This document shows, in pieces, positions 61,968-64,000 of a stretch of 64,000 nt of DNA; position 1 is the first letter of the stretch, and each line of letters begins with the position of its first letter. The notes beneath the pieces were generated by a model. That model made no database searches. It was not told the origin of the DNA and saw nothing but the letters and a program-made list of their open reading frames with translations. The position numbers and the translations under genes are program-made. Source of the DNA: Mesostigma viride (Eukaryota; Streptophyta; Mesostigmatophyceae; Mesostigmatales; Mesostigmataceae); contig RPFO01000412.1 of NCBI GenBank assembly GCA_009746045.1, forward strand, positions 346,992 through 410,991, in the 5' to 3' direction.

Positions 61968-62712
61968 TGTCAAGGACATGGTCCTTGTATTTGTACCCAC
62001 CTGACCTGGCTAGATAGATAGAGGCTCTTGTACAGGAGCCACTGTTCTTTATCCCGTTGGATTTGGCCTACAAATGAGAAAGTTGTGGCCAGTTTTAGTA
62101 ATCAGGGATTAGTACCTATGCCAAGTGGATCCTTATAGGCAGCTGACAAATCTGTCTATGTCAGCTGACCTATGACATGTCAGATGAGAATCTATGACAG
62201 GACAGCTGACTGATTGACATGTACACTGTGCATGTCAGATGTGGCGCTGATATGTTCACGCCAGATTTACTTCATCATCATCAGATCACACATAGAGAGA
62301 TCTTTTATTAAATAGTTAGATTACTGTGCAGCAGTTACAAGTTAAGACTGTACATCAGTTACAAGATAAGGCTGTACAGCAGTTACAAGATAAGATTTAT
62401 TCTTGTCTAGATCTGATTGGTAGCCTGTACACTGACCTAACCTGATTGGTGGCCTGAGTATTACATGAGAATATTCCTAGGCACATTCCTAGCCAGCCAA
62501 TCAGGTCATTCCAGTTTGCTGCCTGTGTTTTTTCCTCGAGTTAATAAAACAACTGAGGAGCCTTGCCAAAGGTACTCCTCACTATCATTCTGCCTCAAAC
62601 TGAGTCTCTGTCTCTTTGCTTCCATCCTCCATAGCCTGTACCTGCAAGGACAGGCACATTTGGGTTCCAATCACAAGCATTGTAGAAGGCAAACCCATTA
62701 GTTCTTTCAACA
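61968..62712 (+). repeat. copia-3 3' LTR (745 bp)
   Basis: Partner of 57721-58465, followed by GACTG. Confidence 0.95.
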
Positions 62713-63656
62713 GACTGGTGCTTACTGGTTGACAGCCGGTCCTTCAGGGTTAGGTACACCCTCCTGGACAGGAGTTGGTGTGGAATGTCACTCCTACCAG
62801 CTGAGAATCATGCCTGGCCCTCCCCATGGGGTTCAGAAGAGTCGCCAGGACTTAAGTCGACGCCTTTGGCCTCAAACAGTTAGGCCATGCAAGGGCAACC
62901 CGAATGTTGGTTCTTACAGGTTGCTGTATATATGTTTTCTAGTGCTTGTATCCAACCTGTTGCTAATAAAGAGCCTGGTTGTGTGACCATGTGGAACATG
63001 GTTACCAGGGGGCCACATTCTGGGTTATATAATGCTTGAATAAAACATAATCATGTCATGTCATTCTCATGTTGTACCATGGTTGTACTGTTTCTCTTGT
63101 GTAAAGTTCCAGGTCACCTATAAACCTGGAGGTTGGGGTGGGGTTCAATTCCCCAGCAGAGCCACAGCCTGGCATGAGTGATTCCTGGGCTTAACACCCA
63201 GTGAAGACATGGGCTCCCCAAGGAGGCAGCATTTGCCTAGGTGCTACCTGTGTTCTTTGAGCAGAAGGGAAAGGTTGGCCAAGGCGGGCGCCATAAGAAC
63301 GGGCGCCTGTGATAACTGTGAAAGATCAGGAACTCACAATAGTACGTTCTTGGCATCCTGTAATCCCAGCCATTGGACTAGGTAATGTGCCTTGACTTTA
63401 CTCCAGCACCAAGTTCCCAAGGAAAGGTTGGGAGCTGACCAAGGGGTCAGGGGATAACCTGGGGTGACCTCTGATTCACTGGCCAGTACACCTAGCCTGG
63501 TCCAAGGGCAGATATGTTGTTACCCAAAGGAGGCAGGAACCTGGGCCCTCAAAGGTCTGATCAACCTCAAGGGACCAAGCGGTCTGTGGCTGAGTGGGCA
63601 CAAGCAAGGTTAGGTTTATTTCAAGCTGGTCCAGCTCCAAAAGAAGAAAGGGTTGG
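62713..63656 (+). other. copia-2 3' untranslated region
   Basis: Continues copia-2 after copia-3. No gene is recognised. It ends in a purine-rich stretch, AAAAGAAGAAAGGGTTGG, directly before the 3' LTR, a likely polypurine tract. Confidence 0.6.
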
Positions 63657-64000
63657 AGTTAGCATTTTGGGCAACCAATATGCTAAGTGGATGCAGTTTG
63701 GAAAGACCTTTCCAACGCCGTGCTGACCGCCTGAAACAGACAAGGGACAAGAAAGATATGAGGTCCCGAAGTCCTAGCCGTCCGTGGCCGACTGAGGTAC
63801 AGTCCTCTGGTGTAGTGGACAGGACACGTGGCAGGCCGTGCCTGCGCAGGCTTAGCCTGACTATCACGTGACTGTGGTCCACGTAGACCAGAAGAGCAGC
63901 AGCCTGTGACTGGTGGACTACAGGAACTGGCACAGGTCTGCAAGGATACTAGGCCTTGCAGGCTTGTGACAGGTCCTGTACTTCCTAGGTTGCAGAGTCT
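63657..64000 (+). repeat. copia-2 3' LTR, cut by the window end
   Basis: First 344 bp of the LTR (AGTTAGCATTTTGGG onwards), identical by eye to 44624-44967. About 284 bp are expected beyond the window. Confidence 0.9.

Larger units (their letters stand above)
57721..62712 (+). mobile_element. copia-3: non-autonomous copia with gag-protease only
   Basis: 745-bp LTRs (57721-58465 and 61968-62712, TGTCAAGGACATGG...TTTCAACA) and target duplication GACTG (57716-57720 and 62713-62717). Primer site TGGTATCGGAGGTTTG at 58466-58481 and purine tract AAGGGGGG before the 3' LTR. Internally there is only gag and the protease; integrase, RT and RNase H are replaced by 1.8 kb of non-coding DNA. The LTRs look identical by eye. 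Unlike copia-1 and copia-2 it has TG...CA ends and protease directly after Gag, the classical layout. Confidence 0.9.
44624..64000 (+). mobile_element. copia-2: AGTT...AACT retrotransposon, runs off the window
   Basis: The 5' LTR is 44624-45251; the 3' LTR starts at 63657 and is cut by the window end. Order: LTR, extra ORF, gag, integrase, protease-like, RT, RNase H, LTR. Gypsy C (49442-55674) interrupts the protease motif, and copia-3 (57721-62712) sits after pol. The 5' flank is TAATA (44619-44623), so the same five bases should follow the 3' LTR at about 64285. It belongs with copia-1 by LTR ends, domain order and the LHGDD RT motif. Confidence 0.88.

Overview
The window is eukaryotic nuclear DNA that consists almost entirely of mobile and viral sequence; no convincing ordinary host gene is visible. 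Ty3/gypsy elements with and without a chromodomain, Ty1/copia elements, LINE-type reverse transcriptases ending in a restriction-like endonuclease, and an endogenous Polinton-like virus (PLV) lie nested in each other. The mix would fit a green alga, an early streptophyte or another protist, but the sequence alone does not fix the host.

Left part (1-21.4 kb): a 26-bp-TIR foldback element (273-744); a truncated minus-strand gypsy copy, here called gypsy A (948-5957), with gag, protease, a damaged RT and one 576-bp LTR; two copies of a LINE 3' end facing each other as a 4-kb inverted duplication (about 6430-10603); a non-autonomous gypsy A relative (11737-15691, TSD TGCAT) whose right LTR carries a further 1.4-kb insertion; low-complexity and repeat-rich DNA with 255-bp direct repeats (15.7-18.2 kb); and a longer, single-frameshift LINE copy (18.5-21.2 kb).

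Virus part (21.4-26.97 kb, resuming at 43.74-44.62 kb): a compact run of nine co-oriented minus-strand genes. In transcription order they are a basic C2H2 zinc-finger protein, a small protein, a penton-like protein, a small basic virion-core-like protein, a double-jelly-roll-type major capsid protein (one frameshift in a T7 run), a 56-residue protein, an Ig/LamG fibre-like protein, and two unknowns. An 18-bp-arm hairpin follows. No packaging ATPase, polymerase or integrase is inside the window; the virus must continue beyond the insertion at its upstream side.

Nested insertions: copia-1 (26975-43741, TSD GTTCT) cuts the small virus gene. Copia-1 has an 882-bp nested palindrome in its 5' LTR (TSD AACTA, and the 3' LTR is the empty site) and a 9.4-kb minus-strand chromovirus, gypsy B (33729-43148, TSD CCCAA), in its 3' region. 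Copia-2 begins at 44624, 16 bp upstream of the zinc-finger gene, and runs past the right edge. It is cut inside its protease motif by a gag-only gypsy, gypsy C (49442-55674, TSD GTCTG), and downstream of pol by a gag-protease-only copia, copia-3 (57721-62712, TSD GACTG).

Copia-1 and copia-2 form an unusual lineage: LTR ends AGTT...AACT instead of TG...CA, no TGG primer site, first ATG almost abutting the LTR, and domain order integrase, protease, RT, RNase H. Pol is expressed from gag by different apparent recoding signals in the two: a -1 shift at G AAA AAC TAG in copia-1 and readthrough of TGA CTA in copia-2. LTR pairs look almost identical by eye, so most insertions are recent.
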